Source: an uncultured Pseudorhodobacter sp.
GTDB taxonomy: Bacteria; Pseudomonadota; Alphaproteobacteria; Rhodobacterales; Rhodobacteraceae
Assembly: GCA_937910975.1 (NCBI GenBank)
Contig: CALEMZ010000111.1
Coordinates: 1-7,995, forward strand
Reading direction: 5' to 3'
DNA length: 7,995 nt
Position numbers and translations under genes: made by a program
Notes under the pieces: model-generated
Told to the model about the DNA's origin: nothing
Database searches by the model: none
What the model saw: only the letters and a program-made list of their open reading frames with translations
Shown: positions 5,496 through 7,995 of the stretch, one piece after another
Position numbering within the stretch: the first letter of the stretch is position 1
Layout: every line of letters begins with the position of its first letter

Positions 5496-5524
5496 TTGTG
5501 GACCATACCAAGGAAGGCAAGGCC

Positions 5525-5887
5525 ATGACCGCCAGCTATCGCACCATCCCCGAAACCAAGACTTTTGAACTCACCGTGTCCGGCAAAATCACGCCAGAGG
5601 ATTTTGACGCATTGTCCGGCCCGCTGGACGCGTTTGTCAAGGAGCATGACAAGATCAAGCTGTTGGAGATCATCGAGGATTTTCAGGGTTTTGATCCGAC
5701 GATGCTGTGGAAGGGAATCAAATATGACATCCGTATCCTGCCCCATATCACCCATTGCGCGGTGGTGTCGGATATGGGCTGGCTAAGCCCGATCACCAAG
5801 GCGGCGGGGGCCTTCATCGGCACCAAGTTGCGCACCTTTGATTTGGCCGAAGTGGAAGCCGCGCGGGCGTGGCTGGCGGAGGGCTAA
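5525..5887 (+). CDS. SpoIIAA-like (STAS/SEC14-type) small protein
   Basis: This 120-residue protein resembles the SpoIIAA-like family (PF11964, STAS/SEC14-like fold). It shows an N-terminal strand region (TFELTVSGKITPEDFDAL), a long helix, KLLEIIEDFQGF, the central AVVSDMGWLSPITKAAGAF and the typical ending RTFDLAEVEAARAWLAEG. The family is thought to have a regulatory or lipid-binding fold; no enzyme activity is established to my knowledge. The serine phosphorylated in true SpoIIAA anti-anti-sigma factors is not clearly present. ATG 5525 is preferred because AGGAAGG ends seven bases before it; a longer frame back to TTG 5486 would run through the promoter. It appears to be a single-gene unit with its own regulated promoter. 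It converges on the acetyltransferase with nine bases between the stops. It is probably cytoplasmic, as no signal or membrane segment is visible. Confidence 0.8.
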   Translation: MTASYRTIPETKTFELTVSGKITPEDFDALSGPLDAFVKEHDKIKLLEIIEDFQGFDPTMLWKGIKYDIRILPHITHCAVVSDMGWLSPITKAAGAFIGTKLRTFDLAEVEAARAWLAEG

Positions 5888-5903
5888 GCGGACGTCCTAG
5901 CCC
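5881..5903. terminator. Inverted repeat spanning both convergent stop codons
   Basis: GGGCTA (5881-5886) pairs with TAGCCC (5898-5903), enclosing the palindrome GGACGTCC (5890-5897). Both stop codons lie within it: TAA 5885-5887 on the plus strand and TAG 5899-5897 on the minus strand. Being symmetric, it could act for both transcripts, but neither side has a T-run, so a role in termination is only a guess. Confidence 0.35.
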
Positions 5904-6613
5904 GCCTCGGCCGCAGCTATATGGTCGAACACATCACGGCGCAGATCGGGCAGGACAGTCAGATCGCGGGCGGAAGGGAAGCTGCTCAAGAACCCCTCGG
6001 GCGACGAGAAATCCAGATTTTGCAGACTGGTATAGTCGTATTGCCACCATTCCAACTCGGCAAGGCCCTGCGCAATTTTGGGCGGGAGGCGGTCTTTGAT
6101 CTTTTTGGCGGGATTGCCACCGACGATGGTGTAGGGGGCCACGTCTTTGGTCACCACTGCTCCGCTGGCCACCACTGCGCCATTGCCAATATTGATCCCT
6201 CCTTTGAGCAGCACATTCTGCCCGATCCAAACATCATGGCCGATGGTCACGGGCCTTGGCGCGTCTTCAAAACTAAGCTGGCGGGCGGGACCGGTTATGC
6301 CAAGGCGGCTGCGACGCCTTGGTTTATAGGGCAGGGTGCTGCTGGTCACCCAATCTGTCGGATGCGATTGGCCCATGACCGTTACATTCCCCGCAATCGA
6401 GCAATAGCGCCCGATCCACGCGGCAAGAAATACAGATTGGCTGTAGCTATATGCCCCAAGCGGCATGAAACCTGCGGGATTGTGCTGGGACAAACGCTCA
6501 AAAGTGGCTTTGGCGTTACCGATGGTCTGGCCCGATTTTGGTTTGGGAAAGAAATGGATTTTGAGGCTGGAGAGGACGCCGGATTTGTCGAATGTATAGT
6601 TATTGGGTTTCAT
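5897..6613 (-). CDS. Hexapeptide-repeat acetyltransferase (XAT / CatB-Vat type)
   Basis: This 238-residue protein has a left-handed beta-helix of hexapeptide repeats typical of xenobiotic-type acetyltransferases, trimeric enzymes that move acetyl from acetyl-CoA to a hydroxyl group. Visible parts are IGRYCSIAGNVTVMGQSHP (67-85) with the likely catalytic His84, the TDWVTSSTLPYKP loop, and the coil VTIGHDVWIGQNVLLKGGI followed by IGNGAVVASGAVVTKDV and VGGNPAKKIKDR. The acceptor could be a sugar of a surface polysaccharide or an antibiotic; the sequence does not say. ATG 6613 starts the recognisable protein. The frame stays open back to an ATG at 6781, but that part is Arg/Pro/Cys-rich and looks non-coding. 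The ribosome site is poor (AAGG about 12 bases away). A hand count gives about 56-57% G+C, against about 64% in the GMC gene, which may mean later acquisition. Confidence 0.85.
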   Translation of the reverse strand: MKPNNYTFDKSGVLSSLKIHFFPKPKSGQTIGNAKATFERLSQHNPAGFMPLGAYSYSQSVFLAAWIGRYCSIAGNVTVMGQSHPTDWVTSSTLPYKPRRRSRLGITGPARQLSFEDAPRPVTIGHDVWIGQNVLLKGGINIGNGAVVASGAVVTKDVAPYTIVGGNPAKKIKDRLPPKIAQGLAELEWWQYDYTSLQNLDFSSPEGFLSSFPSARDLTVLPDLRRDVFDHIAAAEAG

Positions 6614-6791
6614 CGACGGGTCAGACCTTGGGCATTGCGTGGCCAGCCTAGCGAGTGCGGGACGGGTCGGCAAGCGGCATGGGCAGGTTGGGAGGGATTG
6701 TGGCGGGCGCCCCGATCGATCAGTTCGCGGCGCGCAGCGATGTAGTCGAGGGGGGCCGCGAGCCTTTTCGTCAGAACCCATTCATCAAGGC
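6614..6791 (-). other. Gap between betC and the acetyltransferase, with an open frame lacking a good start
   Basis: On the minus strand, one frame stays open after the betC stop and encodes LTKRLAAPLDYIAARRELID, then about 35 more residues, ending in TGA at 6612-6610. That stop overlaps the acetyltransferase ATG (ATGA), and third codon positions are mostly G or C, both signs of a real gene. However, no ATG, GTG or TTG opens this frame after betC; the first possible start is a rare CTG at 6774. It may be a remnant or a frameshifted small gene. I do not recognise the product. No promoter or terminator is evident in the gap. Confidence 0.25.
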
Positions 6792-7995
6792 CTATTCCCC
6801 CCGTGGAAACCGTTTGCTTTCCTCCAGCAGGTTCAGGTCCATGTGGTTGCGCATGTAACGCTCGGAGGCTTTTTGCAGGGGCTGGAAATCCCACGGGTAA
6901 TAGCCGCCCATGCGCAGGGCCTCATAGACCACCCAGCGGCGGGCCTGGCTTTCCCTGACCTGCGCGTCAAAGGCGTCGAGGTTCCAGCGCGCCTCGGATT
7001 TCGCGCGCAGGGTTTGCAATGTGCCAGCATGGGCTGGGTTGGTGGCGAGGTTGCGGCGCTCCTGCGGGTCGGCCTCAATGTCGAAAAGCTGGTCGGGGTC
7101 GGCGTTGCAGCGGGTGTATTTCCATTTGCCATAGCGCAGCATCACCAGCGGCGTGATGGAGCCTTCGGCGGCATATTCGATGGCGACGGGTGCGCTGCGT
7201 GCGCCTCCCTTGGCCAGCGGCAGCAGGCTTTCCCCATCGGTCCATGGTATCACCTCGGACATATCAACCCCCGCCAGATCGCAGAGCGTTGGCGTGACGT
7301 CGATGGTGGAAACCGGCGTGGCTTCCAGCCGGGGTTCCAGCCCCGGTGCGCAGATCATCAAGGGCACACGGGCGGAGCCTTCAAAGAAGTTCATCTTGAA
7401 CCATAGCCCCCGCTCACCCAGCATATCGCCGTGATCTGAGACGAAAAGGATGATCGCCTCTTGGCGGGTATCTTCCAACACTTGCAAAATTTCACCGATC
7501 TTGTCGTCGATGTAGGAGATATTGGCGAAATAGCCTTGGCGGGCGCGGCGGATATGTTCGGGGGTGATATCAAATTTGTCGCTGTCACAGGCGTCGATCA
7601 GGCGCTTTGAATGGGGGTCTTGTTCGGCATAGGGGATCGCCTCGGGCGCATCGAGATGGGCGCAATCATTGTACAAATCCCAATATTTGCGGCGCGCGAC
7701 GTAAGGGTCATGCGGGTGGGTGAAGCTGACGGTCAGACACCACGGGCGGTCGGATCCGCGTGAGAGGTCATAGAGTTTTTGCGTGGCCTGATGGGCGACA
7801 TCATCATCATACTCGAGTTGGTTGGTGATCTCTGCCACGCCTGCGCCGATGACGGAGCCGAGGTTGTGATACCACCAGTCGATCCGCTCGCCCGGTTTGC
7901 GGTAATCGGGCGTCCAGCCGAAATCCGCGGGGTAGATATCAGTGGTCAGGCGGTGTTCAAACCCGTGCATCTGGTCGGGGCCGACAAAGTGCATC
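6792..7995 (-). CDS. betC: Choline sulfatase (partial, N-terminus outside the window)
   Basis: About 400 residues of a type I sulfatase are present, matching choline sulfatase BetC in the segments TDIYPADFGWTPD, KPGERIDWWYHNLGSV, GAGVAEITNQLEYDD and WCLTVSFTHPHDPYVARR, and in the RYMRNHMDLN...RFPRGE ending. BetC hydrolyses choline-O-sulfate to choline and sulfate in the cytoplasm, feeding glycine betaine synthesis or carbon, nitrogen and sulfur supply. The metal-binding Asp-His pair of SDHGD (codons 7436-7431) and the THPHDP histidines are intact. About 100 residues are missing beyond the window edge, including the C/S-x-P-x-R formylglycine site, so activity cannot be fully confirmed. The methionine at 7994 is internal, being part of the conserved (K)MHFVGPDQ stretch. 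In related bacteria betC sits with betI, betA or betB; those would lie outside the window to the right. Confidence 0.93.
   Translation of the reverse strand, partial: MHFVGPDQMHGFEHRLTTDIYPADFGWTPDYRKPGERIDWWYHNLGSVIGAGVAEITNQLEYDDDVAHQATQKLYDLSRGSDRPWCLTVSFTHPHDPYVARRKYWDLYNDCAHLDAPEAIPYAEQDPHSKRLIDACDSDKFDITPEHIRRARQGYFANISYIDDKIGEILQVLEDTRQEAIILFVSDHGDMLGERGLWFKMNFFEGSARVPLMICAPGLEPRLEATPVSTIDVTPTLCDLAGVDMSEVIPWTDGESLLPLAKGGARSAPVAIEYAAEGSITPLVMLRYGKWKYTRCNADPDQLFDIEADPQERRNLATNPAHAGTLQTLRAKSEARWNLDAFDAQVRESQARRWVVYEALRMGGYYPWDFQPLQKASERYMRNHMDLNLLEESKRFPRGE

Noticed and set aside
5921..6745. Plus-strand open frame (274 codons) over the acetyltransferase
   Set aside because: The opposite strand carries unmistakable hexapeptide repeats; this frame shows no family motif.
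6614..6781. Acetyltransferase start at ATG 6781, shortly after the betC stop
   Set aside because: The added 56 residues are Arg/Pro/Cys-rich and unlike any acetyltransferase N-terminus; the family-like protein begins at 6613.
6603..7406. Plus-strand open frame (267 codons) over the end of betC
   Set aside because: It is antisense to conserved BetC segments and has no recognisable domain.
1..7995. CRISPR array, tRNA, rRNA, insertion sequence, phage or defence genes
   Set aside because: I looked on both strands and saw no regularly spaced repeats, no RNA-gene signatures, and no transposase, integrase or nuclease motifs.

Overview
The window looks like a piece of a GC-rich alphaproteobacterial chromosome, most likely Rhodobacterales (Roseobacter group). 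This rests on base composition (about 64% G+C in hand-counted stretches of the central genes), on the gene families present, on intergenic elements of the ATATTT...AGATGAA type that I recall as common in that order, and on FNR- and CtrA-like sites. The assignment is an inference; there is no rRNA or other marker here.

Plus-strand block (2-5352). The window opens with the last 20 codons of an acyl-CoA dehydrogenase. A 295-bp gap follows, dominated by two inverted copies of a composite structured element (73-144 and 264-331). Next come an ADP-forming acyl-CoA synthetase (360-2354), a CaiD-type carnitinyl-CoA dehydratase/enoyl-CoA hydratase coupled to it by an ATGA overlap (2351-3148), an OsmC-like peroxidase (3201-3665) preceded by a third, degenerate copy of the element core, and a GMC-family FAD alcohol dehydrogenase (3751-5352). 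Together they read as a CoA-dependent catabolic module: activate an acid, dehydrogenate it, hydrate the double bond. The CaiD resemblance points to gamma-butyrobetaine, crotonobetaine or carnitine as substrate.

Middle (5353-5896). A 172-bp regulatory gap carries a TTAA-N7-TTAA (CtrA-type) site, an 18-nt alternating purine/pyrimidine run and an FNR-type box centred 41.5 bp before the start predicted from a TACACT -10 hexamer. It drives a small SpoIIAA-like (STAS/SEC14-type) protein (5525-5887).

Minus-strand block (5897-7995). This converges on the small gene with only 9 bp between the stops. It holds a hexapeptide-repeat (XAT-type) acetyltransferase (5897-6613) and, upstream of it, choline sulfatase betC (6792 to beyond the window edge, N-terminus missing). 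BetC releases choline from choline-O-sulfate, so both strands plausibly serve quaternary-amine catabolism, ending in glycine betaine.

The items most worth a second look are the mirrored structured elements at 73-331, the FNR/CtrA-type promoter of the small STAS-like gene, and the combination of an ADP-forming synthetase with a CaiD-like hydratase whose active-site loop is atypical.
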